A stretch of 31,728 nt of DNA, taken from the NCBI GenBank assembly GCA_049324315.1, contig JBMOKU010000070.1, positions 1 through 31,728 of the forward strand. Direction: 5' to 3'. Made by a program: the position numbers and the translations under genes. Of the stretch, positions 15,169-24,145 are shown one piece after another (position 1 is the stretch's first letter; each line of letters starts with the position of its first letter). The notes under the pieces are model-generated. The model searched no databases, was not told the origin of the DNA, and saw only the letters and a list, made by a program, of their open reading frames with translations. Source of the stretch: JBMOKU01 sp049324315. Its GTDB lineage: Bacteria > Bacillota > Clostridia > Peptostreptococcales > Thermotaleaceae.

Positions 15169-16488
15169 ATGCAGAATCAGAAAGGGGGAATTGCATTGTC
15201 ATTAGGTATATTATTTCTATTATTTGTTGTTTTTATGGCCATATCCGTTCCTATTGCCGTAACATTAGGCGTGGTAGGATTATTGCCTAACTTCTTTGAC
15301 CCGTCTTTCCCAGCGAATCCTCAGTTTGTTATACGTAGTATGATCGGAGGGGTGGACAGCTTTCCTATCCTAGCTATTCCGATGTTCATTTTCTCAGGAA
15401 TTATTATGGCCCACGGTGGGATATCTAAGAAACTTTTCAACATGTTTTCCTACTTCATAGGAAATAAGACAGCAGGATTACCCTGTGCCGTAGTTATCAC
15501 CTGTTTGTTTTATGGAGCTATCTCAGGTTCGTCTCCTGCAACCACAGCAGCCGTTGGATCTATGACTATACCTTTATTAGTAAGCCTTAACTATGATAAA
15601 GTATTTGCTACGGCGTTAGTTGCAGTAGCCGGGGGACTGGGGGTCATTATTCCACCAAGTATTCCTTTTATCCTCTATGGGATGGCGTCCGGTGCTTCCG
15701 TAGGTAAAATGTTTATTGCAGGGATATTGCCAGGATTCTTAATTGGCGGCTGCTTAATGGTTTATGCTTATTATTACTGCAAGACAAAAGGTGAAGATAA
15801 GGAAAAGCTGCAAGAACACTACCAGGCTTTGAAGAGCCAAGGTTTCGTGACGGTATTCAAGGATAGTTTCTGGGCTTTAATGGCTCCTGTGATTATCTTG
15901 GGAAGTATCTATAGTGGTATTGCTTCTCCTACAGAGGCCGCTGTACTTTCTGTGTTTTATGCTTTGATTGTTAGTTTGTTTATTTATAAGTCAACAACCT
16001 TTAAAGATGTAGTAACGATGGCAAGAGAGAGTATTAACACCTATGCACCACTGTTATTCATCTTATCTGCTGCCCTTGCTTTTGCCAGAATCTTAACATT
16101 TATGCAGGCACCTCAGCTTGCAGCGACAGCGATTACGTCTGTCGTTTCCAGTAAGATTGGTGTATTGATTGTCATGAACGTATTGCTTCTCTTTGTTGGT
16201 ATGGTTATGGATGGCGGCCCAGCAATATTAATTCTAACACCAATATTACTGCCGATTGTGACAGCTGTAGGTGTTGATCCAGTACACTTTGGTATCATTA
16301 TGGTTGTTAACTTAGCTATAGGATTTGTAACACCACCGATCGGTATCAACCTGTTCGTTGCCAGTTCAATGACGGGTATTGAGGTAACACAGATTGCAAG
16401 GAAAGCACTGCCTTTTATTGTGGCGTTCTTACTAGCATTAATAGTAATAACTTTTGTTCCAGAACTAAGCTTAATGCTCACAAGATAG
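15169..16488 (+). CDS. dctM: TRAP transporter large permease subunit (DctM family)
   Basis: 439 residues, polytopic with about twelve membrane segments. DctM motifs include SGSSPATTAAVGSMTIP near residue 125 and GFVTPPIGINLF near 385. It is the transport channel partner of DctQ. The ATG at 15169 has no clear ribosome binding site; a TTG at 15196 in the same frame is preceded by AAAGGGGGA at good spacing and may be the true start, removing nine residues ahead of the first helix. The cargo is probably a carboxylate; context suggests quinate, shikimate or a relative. Confidence 0.93.
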   Translation: MQNQKGGIALSLGILFLLFVVFMAISVPIAVTLGVVGLLPNFFDPSFPANPQFVIRSMIGGVDSFPILAIPMFIFSGIIMAHGGISKKLFNMFSYFIGNKTAGLPCAVVITCLFYGAISGSSPATTAAVGSMTIPLLVSLNYDKVFATALVAVAGGLGVIIPPSIPFILYGMASGASVGKMFIAGILPGFLIGGCLMVYAYYYCKTKGEDKEKLQEHYQALKSQGFVTVFKDSFWALMAPVIILGSIYSGIASPTEAAVLSVFYALIVSLFIYKSTTFKDVVTMARESINTYAPLLFILSAALAFARILTFMQAPQLAATAITSVVSSKIGVLIVMNVLLLFVGMVMDGGPAILILTPILLPIVTAVGVDPVHFGIIMVVNLAIGFVTPPIGINLFVASSMTGIEVTQIARKALPFIVAFLLALIVITFVPELSLMLTR

Positions 16489-16661
16489 AGGGCAGGAAAT
16501 TACTTGTGGAGTAGTAGAATATTGAGAGCAGGTATTTGTTACTTCGAAGTTTCAAGAGGTAGCTTAGTCTGTTTAGCGCAAAAGAATAGGACATTGTGAT
16601 AAATAACTATGCTAACTCTTGTTATTTAAAAACTATTTAAATTAAAGGGAGGATGGAAAAA

Positions 16662-17711
16662 ATGAAGAGATTTAAGAAGATCATCAGTTTAGCGATCGTA
16701 TGTATGTTAGTATTTGCTTTGGCAGCATGTTCTGGAGGAACGAAACAACCAGAACCTAGTACTGGAGGAGATGCACAACAGGAAGCACAGCAGTTCTCTT
16801 TTAACCTAGGGATAGATAGTCCTGAGGATACGGTAACATTTATTTTCGCTAAGAAATTTAGTGAACTAGTAGAAGCAAAATCCAATGGAAATATGAAAGT
16901 ACAGGTATATGCTAATGGACAATTAGGTGGAGATAGAGAGCTTATAGAAAGTACACAGGCAGGAAATGTTGACTTCGTCGTACAAACCACCGCGCCTCAA
17001 GTAAACTTTATACCTGAGCTTGCAGTATTTGATATGGCTAGTGTTTTCCCTAATGTAGAAACGGCAAGAAAAGCGTTGGATAGTGAATTCGAAGGAAAAA
17101 TCGGAGAATATTATGAGAAAGCAGGATTGAAGTTATTAGGTTATGCAGACCAAGGTTTTAGACAAATGACTTCTAATAAAAAGATTCAAAGCATTGATGA
17201 TTTCAAAGGCATAAAAATCAGAACAATGGAAAATCCTTATCACTTAGAGTACTGGAAATCAGTGGGTGCTAACCCTACACCTATGGCTTGGGGCGAAGTA
17301 TATATCGGTTTACAGCAGGGAACAATTGATGCTCAAGAAAACCCTTATGAAGTTATCGTAGCGAACAAAATTTATGAACAACAAAAATATGTAATCAATA
17401 CAAACCACGTTCTACACATTCTTTCACTTATCATGGGGAATGACAAATTTAACAGCTTACCAGCTGATTATCAGCAAATAATCACAGACGCAGCGAAAGA
17501 AGCGAAAGAATATGCTCGTGCACAAGCTGATGAGCGTATCGATGGCAGAGTAAAAATCATGAATGAAAACGGTGTAGAGATCGTTAATATTTCTCCGGAA
17601 TTACAAGCTGAAATGGCTAAAAGAGCTGAAAGTGAATATGCTATGATCCGCGGAAAAATAGGAGACGACTTGGTTGATGGTCTGCTTGCAGCTGTTCAAG
17701 CAGCTAAATAG
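16662..17711 (+). CDS. dctP: TRAP transporter solute-binding lipoprotein (DctP family)
   Basis: 349 residues from the ATG at 16662; an ATG at 16653 abuts the GGGAGG ribosome binding site and is unlikely. The N-terminus is a lipoprotein signal ending in a LAAC lipobox (Cys23), so the protein is tethered outside the membrane. The DctP fold is recognised by IKIRTMENP, carrying the conserved carboxylate-binding arginine, and by the IGLQQGTIDAQENP motif. It captures an organic acid for DctQM. It follows dctM by 173 bp with no terminator seen, giving the order Q-M-P. Confidence 0.93.
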   Translation: MKRFKKIISLAIVCMLVFALAACSGGTKQPEPSTGGDAQQEAQQFSFNLGIDSPEDTVTFIFAKKFSELVEAKSNGNMKVQVYANGQLGGDRELIESTQAGNVDFVVQTTAPQVNFIPELAVFDMASVFPNVETARKALDSEFEGKIGEYYEKAGLKLLGYADQGFRQMTSNKKIQSIDDFKGIKIRTMENPYHLEYWKSVGANPTPMAWGEVYIGLQQGTIDAQENPYEVIVANKIYEQQKYVINTNHVLHILSLIMGNDKFNSLPADYQQIITDAAKEAKEYARAQADERIDGRVKIMNENGVEIVNISPELQAEMAKRAESEYAMIRGKIGDDLVDGLLAAVQAAK

Positions 17712-17768
17712 AGATAACGCAATTAGACAACATTAAATGTAAAAGATGTTTGGAACAGAAAGCGAGTG

Positions 17769-17921
17769 CCCCGTCGCAGCTAAAACTTGGGTTTATTCCT
17801 GAGGAAAATTTTCATAGAGCAAGGCGGAGGATTGAGCAATACCGGACGTATTGCGATTGATGACAACGCAGCTATATGGAAATTTAACCAGGAAGAATCT
17901 AAGGATTTAACTGCGATGGGG
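17769..17921. repeat. Second palindromic repeat element, opposite orientation to 1594-1758
   Basis: Ends CCCCGTCGCAG (17769-17779) and CTGCGATGGGG (17911-17921) are inverted repeats with one mismatch, and pairing continues imperfectly inward, so most of the element folds into one long hairpin. Its core (17819-17872, minus strand) is 54 bases, the same length as in the element at 1594, with identical ends GCTGCGTTGTC and CCTCCGCCTTGC; the central stem differs in sequence (CAATAC/GTATTG against CATAT/ATATG) but is still paired. Confidence 0.72.
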
Positions 17922-17940
17922 TACTAGTATAGACTCAAGG

Positions 17941-17964
17941 AAAAAGCCCGTGGTCGGGCTTTTT
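17941..17964. terminator. Terminator after the TRAP operon
   Basis: AAAAAGCCCG (17941-17950), loop TGGT, CGGGCTTTTT (17955-17964): a perfect 10-bp stem with T-tract, able to work in both directions. It separates dctP from the aroE-like gene. Confidence 0.92.
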
Positions 17965-18051
17965 CTTTCCACAAATTCAAATGATAAGTGTCCAATAGAT
18001 AATGGGGATATCATGACAAAGTAAGAATATATGAAGAAAGGAAGTTTTTTT

Positions 18052-18921
18052 ATGATAACAACAGAGACGAAATTGGTAGGCCTTTTGGGATATCCACTAA
18101 AACAGAGCTTTTCTCCGGAAATGCACAATAAGAATTTTGGTAGTTTGGGTTTAGACTACTACTATTTTCCCATAGAAGTTGAAAATGATAAACTTGAGGA
18201 CGTTGTAAAGGGCATAAAAAATATGAATTTTGCAGGCTTTAATGTAACAAAGCCTAACAAAGTAAAAATCTTAGAATATCTGGATGAAGTAAATGAATTG
18301 GCTCAAAAAATAGGTTCTGTAAATACTGTGAAAAATGTGAATGGAAAATTGGTTGGTTATAATACAGATGGTGAAGGATTTGTTGAAGCACTAAGAGCGG
18401 AAATGAATGTTGACCCAAAAGGAACAAAATTTACAATCTTAGGTGCAGGAGGAGCATCAAGGGCTATTGCGGTTACCTTGGCATATCAAGGTGCAGGACA
18501 GATCATTATTATAGATAAATATAATGAAGTGGCCAAAGATTTGGTAGATCACATTAACAAGGATGTAGCTCCTTGTGCAAAGCTTGCTATCTTAGATGAC
18601 GATGACTTAAAAGCATCTGTAGCAGATTGTCAGGTCTTAATCAACGCATCAGGTGTAGGGATGTATCCTTATCTTGAGCAAACTCCTGTAAAAAAAGAAT
18701 GGTTAAATCCTTCTATTATCGTTTGTGACTGTACGTATAACCCACTAAAAACAAGGCTGTTAATAGAGGCAGAAGAAGTTGGTTGTAAAACTCAAAACGG
18801 TATTGGGATGATGATCAATCAAGGGGCAAAGGCCTTTGAAGTATGGACCGGTATGGATTCACCAGTAGAAACCATGACTAAAATCGTAAATCAAATTGTT
18901 GAGAGGGTCACCCAAAAATAA
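18052..18921 (+). CDS. aroE: Shikimate/quinate dehydrogenase (AroE/YdiB family), probably NAD-linked and catabolic
   Basis: 289 residues from ATG 18052, preceded by AAGAAAGGAAG; an ATG at 18031 has no site. Substrate-binding Ser19 and Ser21 (KQSFSPEMHN), catalytic Lys70 (NVTKPNK), Asp106 (YNTDGEG) and Gln257 (MINQGAKAF) are present. The usual His before the first Ser is Gln18. The Rossmann loop GAGGAS is at 131-136, and the cofactor motif that is Asn-Arg-Thr in NADP-dependent AroE reads IIIDKYNE, with Asp155, a change seen in NAD-dependent quinate/shikimate dehydrogenases. It should oxidise shikimate to 3-dehydroshikimate and/or quinate to 3-dehydroquinate. It sits between the TRAP operon and an IclR gene, not with biosynthetic aro genes. 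An anabolic role is the alternative. Confidence 0.9.
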   Translation: MITTETKLVGLLGYPLKQSFSPEMHNKNFGSLGLDYYYFPIEVENDKLEDVVKGIKNMNFAGFNVTKPNKVKILEYLDEVNELAQKIGSVNTVKNVNGKLVGYNTDGEGFVEALRAEMNVDPKGTKFTILGAGGASRAIAVTLAYQGAGQIIIIDKYNEVAKDLVDHINKDVAPCAKLAILDDDDLKASVADCQVLINASGVGMYPYLEQTPVKKEWLNPSIIVCDCTYNPLKTRLLIEAEEVGCKTQNGIGMMINQGAKAFEVWTGMDSPVETMTKIVNQIVERVTQK

Positions 18922-19083
18922 ACTCTGTAAGATGAGATGTCAGTGCGTATGAAAAATAAAGTATAAGATATAGGATGAATATATCCAAGGGTACGGAAAA
19001 GAGATGAAAAAGCATCTTTAAGGATAGCAACAAGAAGATACGATACTCTTGGATATTTTCAAATAGTAAAGGGAGAACACAGG

Positions 19084-19282
19084 ATGCTTGATAGAAAGAC
19101 ACTATTTTTTATTATGACAGGATTTTTTTGGTTTCCCTTATACGTATATGTTCCCCAAATGACCAATTCGCGCAAATAGAAACGATTGAAAAAATAATGG
19201 AAAGAATGAATATTTCTTGGAGAGCGAAGAGACGATTTTAAAAGACGTAGGTCTAGAAGATTTGTTAAAAGAAATAGTATAA
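19084..19282 (+). pseudogene. Remnant of an MFS transporter start fused to an unrelated gene end
   Basis: After AAAGGGAG, an ATG at 19084 opens 31 codons (LFFIMTGFFWFPLYVYVPQM) that look like the first helix of a major facilitator permease, then TAG at 19177. The following DNA, in changing frames, encodes helical fragments such as IETIEKIMERMNI and ILKDVGLEDLLKEIV ending at TAA 19280-19282. The two parts are best explained by an internal deletion with frameshift. The rest of 18922-19388 holds no gene I can support. Confidence 0.55.
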
Positions 19283-19388
19283 AAGTCATTTCTTCGATAT
19301 AATAAAAAATAGCGATATGAAATCTATAGACGCTGGTTTATATACTATATTGAATGAAAAATTAAGTGTAAATCATAGGAGGAATGAC

Positions 19389-20177
19389 ATGGCTGAAAAA
19401 AATAATGAAAACAGTGTAAGATCCATACAGAGAGCATTACAAATACTGATGTGTTTCAATTGGAATGAACGGGAATTTACACTGACAGAAATTACAGAGA
19501 AAATCAATCTGGCGAAATCTACCACATCTCGTTTATTATCTACCTTGGAAATGGAAGGCTTTATCAAGAAGGATCAGAGAACCAATCGATACCAATTAGG
19601 ACATAATATTTACTATTTGGGACAGGTTGCAAAGGAAAGCTTAGACCTTCGAGAAATCAGCCAGCCTATTATGGAAGAAATCTGTCAAGCTACCAAGGAG
19701 ACGATTAATCTTTATCTGTTGGATAAAACGGATCGAGTATGCTTTAATCAGGTAGAAAGCCCATTGGCTATCAAACGATCTGTAAGAATCGGAGAAAGAT
19801 TCCCTATTTGGGCTGGTGCCACTGGAAGATCCATACTGGCCAATTTGGATGAACACACTTGGCAGGACATGATCAAAGAATTGAAGCCGCTGACAGAAAA
19901 TACTGTTGTGGATCCTGATAAATTTATCAATGAACTTAGGCAGATTAGAGAAAAAGGATATGCTGTCAGTGTGGGGGAAAAAGACTATGAGGTAGGCTGT
20001 GTGGCTGCGCCAATTTTTGATGCCAGCAGGCAGGTTATTGGATGTGTAGCCATATCGGGACCCAGATTCAGATTTCCGGAAGATACCGACTATTTCAGCA
20101 GCTTGATTGTGGAGGGTGCTAGAAAAATATCAGAGAAATTAGGATACTATGAAAGACGTCAAGCATACATGGAGTAA
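19389..20177 (+). CDS. IclR-family transcriptional regulator
   Basis: 262 residues from ATG 19389, with AGGAGG six bases upstream; an in-frame ATG at 19317 lacks one. The N-terminal winged helix-turn-helix (about residues 10-75) includes FTLTEITEKINLAKSTTSRL; the C-terminal effector domain (about 85-255) has the family's WAGATGRSIL and GYAVSVGEKDYEVGCVAAPI segments. IclR proteins bind short inverted repeats and respond to small organic acids. The GTTCCA-N5-TGGAAC palindromes before the two catabolic operons at 8720 and 12345 are suitable targets and no other IclR gene is in the window. It lies next to the aroE-like gene. Confidence 0.92.
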   Translation: MAEKNNENSVRSIQRALQILMCFNWNEREFTLTEITEKINLAKSTTSRLLSTLEMEGFIKKDQRTNRYQLGHNIYYLGQVAKESLDLREISQPIMEEICQATKETINLYLLDKTDRVCFNQVESPLAIKRSVRIGERFPIWAGATGRSILANLDEHTWQDMIKELKPLTENTVVDPDKFINELRQIREKGYAVSVGEKDYEVGCVAAPIFDASRQVIGCVAISGPRFRFPEDTDYFSSLIVEGARKISEKLGYYERRQAYME

Positions 20178-20214
20178 TAACATTTTTTTGTAACAGACAA
20201 GCAGGTGATTATTC

Positions 20215-21126
20215 ATGGAGGACTTGGATGTCCGAGGGCGATTCAGTACCATTGACATGCTGTTGGTTTCGGTGGTGATTTTTTGGGGTTTAAATTATGT
20301 AATTGTGAAGGTCTCTTTAAAGGAAATGGAGCCACTATTATTTAATACCCTACGATTTACCATAGGAGCAGCAGTATGCTGGGTGATTCTTCTCATGAAA
20401 GAGAAGGATATAAAGATTTCAAAGAAACAATTTTGGCAGTTGATGTTAACAGGGGTTGTGGCCAATGGTATTAATCAAATTGCATTTATATACGGTGTAG
20501 GTAAAACGACAGCAGGAGCAACTTCTATAATTCTTGCCTCTACGCCGGGGTGTGTCGCTTTTCTTGCAAGCGTTTTAAAGTTGGAAAAAGCCAGTATGAA
20601 AACCTGGATCGGCATTATTATTTCCTTTGCCGGTGTAGCTTTCGTTGTTTTGGGGTCAGGTAGTCTTACTGGTGGGGGAGCGGAGTCCACATGGGGAAAT
20701 CTGCTTATTGTCGTAGCCACCATATTTTGGAGTATCTATACCATCTTGCTTCGATTTCTTTTTAAAGATGTATCGACCATTAAGGTTACGACTTACGCTA
20801 TGACTTTTACAACATTGTTTTTTTTGATGATTACATCCAAACAAATACTGCAGTGTGATTGGAGAGCTTTTTCAGGAACTGCTTGGGGAGGGGTTTTCTT
20901 CTCAGGAGTTTTTGTGATCGGAATCTCCTATGCCCTCTGGAATGTAGGCATTCAGAAAGTCGGACCCACGAAAACATCCATCTATGCGAATCTTCCTCCC
21001 TTTGTATCCGTATTGGTAGGATGGCTGCTTCTAGGTGAAACCATAACAAGCATCCAAATCATTGGTGGTGCTTTAATCATTATGGGATTGGTATATGCTC
21101 GTAAAGCCAGAGAGAAGTTCAGATGA
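20215..21126 (+). CDS. DMT-superfamily (EamA) transporter
   Basis: 303 residues with about ten hydrophobic helices arranged as two EamA repeats; the second repeat includes GPTKTSIYANLPPFVSVLVG and a closing LLLGETIT segment, typical of drug/metabolite transporters. It starts 37 bp after the IclR gene with AGGTGA upstream, so it is probably co-transcribed with it. Cargo unknown; import or export of a pathway compound is a guess from position. Confidence 0.88.
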   Translation: MEDLDVRGRFSTIDMLLVSVVIFWGLNYVIVKVSLKEMEPLLFNTLRFTIGAAVCWVILLMKEKDIKISKKQFWQLMLTGVVANGINQIAFIYGVGKTTAGATSIILASTPGCVAFLASVLKLEKASMKTWIGIIISFAGVAFVVLGSGSLTGGGAESTWGNLLIVVATIFWSIYTILLRFLFKDVSTIKVTTYAMTFTTLFFLMITSKQILQCDWRAFSGTAWGGVFFSGVFVIGISYALWNVGIQKVGPTKTSIYANLPPFVSVLVGWLLLGETITSIQIIGGALIIMGLVYARKAREKFR

Positions 21127-21226
21127 TAGCAAGCAGCAGCAAAAACAGGTTAATGATGTGCTATGAACATATTCAATAAGCGCATAAAATCTTATGTAGA
21201 GATGTGATGAAGAAAGGGGTGCATGT

Positions 21227-22936
21227 ATGAGCCGATTTTTCAAAAACGTCAAAATAACCTATGGTATCATAGCCATTCTAATTCTGGGGATATCTTTTAT
21301 AACCGTTGTGGGAGGGATGGGATACGTTGCTGTGAGTATCATCAATGACAATGTATCACAAATGTATAATGATGCGGTTGTACGGATACAGAAGGCCAGT
21401 GAAATTGTACAACATTTTATGATCATTCGGTTGGAAACCAGGAAGATGATAGATATAGGTTATCAAAAAAGTATTGTGAGTACCATTGAAAATAGTGACA
21501 GCACAGCAAGAGCCTTATTGGAAGAATATATTCAGTCATCAGAGGAGACAAGCGGTAAGCAATCCACCGTATTCCTTGATGTATTGATGAAAAATTATAA
21601 TGCATATATGAGTCATTATGAAAAAAGTAAAAGCAAATTGGAAAATGGAGAAGAGATCACAGAGGAAGAAAAGCTAGCCCTCGAAAGCACGGGAAGTGCT
21701 TTTCTTAACAAAATTAGTCTTATTATAGAAGATAATAAAGAAATTGCTGAGAATTTAAGAACGAATAGTCAAATGGTTTTTGAAAATAACAGAAAAAATT
21801 TGTATAAGGTTTCAGCTATGGCATTGATGATCTTATTAACATTTTCGTTAATCATTATTGCTATGATCAAAAGGTCCTTTACTGAAGTAATGGGTATCTA
21901 TCAAAAAGTTTCTACAGGCGATTTTTCTGTTGAAATTGATGGAGCTGGAAATAATGAATTCAGTCATATGAAGAAGGCATTGGCGGAAACATTGAATAGG
22001 GTTTCCGGTATGATTGAAAGAGTGAAAGGAAACGCAGATGGTATCACGGACAGCTCTAGTTCATTGTCATCTGTTTCCAGTCAGATGTCTACAGCTTCTG
22101 TAGACGTGGCAGTTTCTATTCAAGAAGTGGCAGCGGGGTCCAATTCCCAAGCTGAAGAATTGAACATGATCAATCAAATTATTACTCAATTTGGTAAAGA
22201 ATTGGAGAAAACGATTTTTTCTATTCAAGAAATACATAATAACGCAACCAATGTAGATTCAATGATTCTTGAAGGAAATGAAAATCTTAAAGAGCTTAGT
22301 TGTTCAATGGGAAATATTAGTGCCTTTTTCTACGAAGTAAACAACAAGGTTCTGCTACTGGATGATAACATAAAGGAAATCGGAGAGATTACAGACCTGA
22401 TCAATAACGTTTCAGATCAAACCAATTTATTGGCTTTGAATGCTGCAATAGAAGCGGCTAGGGCAGGAGAGTCCGGTAGAGGCTTTGGGGTTGTTGCTGA
22501 GGAAATAAGGAAGCTGGCAGAGCAATCTAAGACATCAGCAAACAAAATTAATCAACTGCTAGTAAATGTGACGAATGACAGTGCTGCAGTAACGGAAACA
22601 GTACAAAATGGAATCACAAACTTAAAGGTTCAAGAGGCGTCGGTATCCCATACCATAAGTTCTTTTAAAGAGATCATGAATGATATAGCAGAGATCATAC
22701 CTAGAATTGAAGTGGTTAATCAATCGATCCATCATCTGGATGAAAACAAAAATGAGATTGCAGAAAAAACGAAAGCAATCGCAGATATATCAAAGGATAA
22801 TTCCTATGTCGCCCAGCAAATAGCAGCATCTTCTGAGGAAATGACGGCATCTGTTGAAGAAGTTGCTTCAATGGCCAGTATATTAGATGAAATGGCATTG
22901 GAAATGAAGGAAGCGATGCAAGTCTTTAAACTTTAA
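21227..22936 (+). CDS. Methyl-accepting chemotaxis protein with short four-helix-type sensor
   Basis: 569 residues. Membrane segment 1 is at about 11-36 and segment 2 at about 193-215. Between them lies a mostly helical extracytoplasmic domain of the four-helix-bundle type. HAMP follows at about 216-270 and the cytoplasmic signalling domain fills the rest. Its hairpin tip, DQTNLLALNAAIEAARAGES, is canonical and binds CheA/CheW. It has its own GAAAGGGG ribosome binding site about 100 bp after the transporter gene. Because it sits next to the catabolic island it may sense one of its substrates, but there is no direct evidence. The ligand domain is too generic to assign. Confidence 0.93.
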   Translation: MSRFFKNVKITYGIIAILILGISFITVVGGMGYVAVSIINDNVSQMYNDAVVRIQKASEIVQHFMIIRLETRKMIDIGYQKSIVSTIENSDSTARALLEEYIQSSEETSGKQSTVFLDVLMKNYNAYMSHYEKSKSKLENGEEITEEEKLALESTGSAFLNKISLIIEDNKEIAENLRTNSQMVFENNRKNLYKVSAMALMILLTFSLIIIAMIKRSFTEVMGIYQKVSTGDFSVEIDGAGNNEFSHMKKALAETLNRVSGMIERVKGNADGITDSSSSLSSVSSQMSTASVDVAVSIQEVAAGSNSQAEELNMINQIITQFGKELEKTIFSIQEIHNNATNVDSMILEGNENLKELSCSMGNISAFFYEVNNKVLLLDDNIKEIGEITDLINNVSDQTNLLALNAAIEAARAGESGRGFGVVAEEIRKLAEQSKTSANKINQLLVNVTNDSAAVTETVQNGITNLKVQEASVSHTISSFKEIMNDIAEIIPRIEVVNQSIHHLDENKNEIAEKTKAIADISKDNSYVAQQIAASSEEMTASVEEVASMASILDEMALEMKEAMQVFKL

Positions 22937-23060
22937 ATGAATGTGTAAAGCTGCACTGTAAAAGGTATGTACCGGCAGCTTCAAGCAGTTCAAGATAAAG
23001 TGACACTGTAAACAGCATGATAAAGAGAATGTTTAACCATGAGTTCCCCCCATTCATTTC

Positions 23061-23105
23061 AAAAAGAGTTTCTTCTAAGGTATTTTAGAAAGAGACTCTT
23101 TTTTT
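23061..23105 (+). terminator. Terminator after the chemoreceptor gene
   Basis: AAAAAGAGTTTCTT pairs imperfectly with AAAGAGACTCTTTTT across a short loop and is followed by a T-tract. It is the main structure in the gap between the chemoreceptor and the SIMPL gene. Confidence 0.75.
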
Positions 23106-23122
23106 CTTAATTTTTCAACTTG

Positions 23123-23151
23123 TTGACATCACGACGTATATTCTCTATAGA
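23123..23151 (+). promoter_or_regulatory. Candidate promoter of the SIMPL-domain gene
   Basis: TTGACA at 23123-23128, 17-base spacer, TATAGA at 23146-23151. A second TTGACA at 23194 lacks a convincing -10. The leader to the gene would be about 235 nt with no structure I recognise. Confidence 0.55.
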
Positions 23152-23393
23152 AAATGAAGTGTATGATTATATGCAAGGAACTTTAGAAAGTTCTTGACAT
23201 TATCCAAGGGAAAGAGTTTTTTAATTTTTCCGTAAATTATCTGTAACTATTTACTAAAACAACTATGTTACATTAAAAGTGATAAATAATGAGCAGAAGG
23301 GCTGTTCGTATAAGATTTTAGAATACTTAATAAGAATTTTTTAACCTAATGCACATGAAAAGAGAAACTGAATCATGAAGGGGGGAAATCAAA

Positions 23394-24137
23394 ATGAATA
23401 TTCAAAAGAAAGGAAGTATAACATGGATCATTGTATCGTTCATTTTGTCCATGGCCTTAATCGTATCATCGATCATTGTGACAAACGGGATCATAAAAGT
23501 TAGGGGTGCCAACCATACCTTAACAGTGAAAGGCTCCGCAAAAAAACAAATTACTTCAGATTTTGTTGTTTGGACAGGATCTTTTGGCGCTCAATCATCG
23601 GATCTATCAGAAGCATACAAAACTTTAAAAGAAAGCTCTGAAAAAGTCAAAAAATATCTAACAGATAAAGGTGTTCGTGAGGAGAATATCATATTTTCAT
23701 CAATTAATACCAATACGATGAATAGAATACTGCCAAACGGGACCTATACCAATGAAATTGAAAGTTATAGACTCTATCAAAATGTAGAAATCAGATCCAA
23801 TGATATTGAGAAGATTACGGATATTTCACGAAAGGCTACGGATCTCATTAATGAAGGAGTAGAATTTCAATCATATTCGCCGCAGTATTTTTATACGAAA
23901 CTGGCAGACTTAAAAATCGATATGATTGAATTAGCAACAAAAGATGCGAAAGCACGGGCAGAAAAAATGCTTGGTACAACTGGCAATAAAGCAGGCAAAC
24001 TAAGATCTGCTTCTGTTGGTATATTTCAAATAACACCGTTATACTCAGAAGAGATATCGGATTATGGTATTAATGATACCAGTTCTATAGAAAAAGAAAT
24101 TACATCCGTTGTGACTTGCGAATTTGAAGTTGAATAA
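23394..24137 (+). CDS. SIMPL-domain (DUF541) membrane-anchored protein
   Basis: 247 residues. A single N-terminal membrane anchor (about 10-33) is followed by a domain of the SIMPL/DUF541 family, recognised by LTVKGSAKKQITSDF near the start, the SYRLYQNVEIRSNDI region in the middle, and KDAKARAEKMLGTTG. The fold is exposed outside the membrane. Family members include BP26/OMP28 and a SIMPL protein of interleukin signalling; the bacterial function is poorly defined. It has an AAGGGGGGAAA site and is monocistronic. Nothing links it to the catabolic genes. Confidence 0.87.
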   Translation: MNIQKKGSITWIIVSFILSMALIVSSIIVTNGIIKVRGANHTLTVKGSAKKQITSDFVVWTGSFGAQSSDLSEAYKTLKESSEKVKKYLTDKGVREENIIFSSINTNTMNRILPNGTYTNEIESYRLYQNVEIRSNDIEKITDISRKATDLINEGVEFQSYSPQYFYTKLADLKIDMIELATKDAKARAEKMLGTTGNKAGKLRSASVGIFQITPLYSEEISDYGINDTSSIEKEITSVVTCEFEVE

Positions 24138-24145
24138 TGAAGGTG

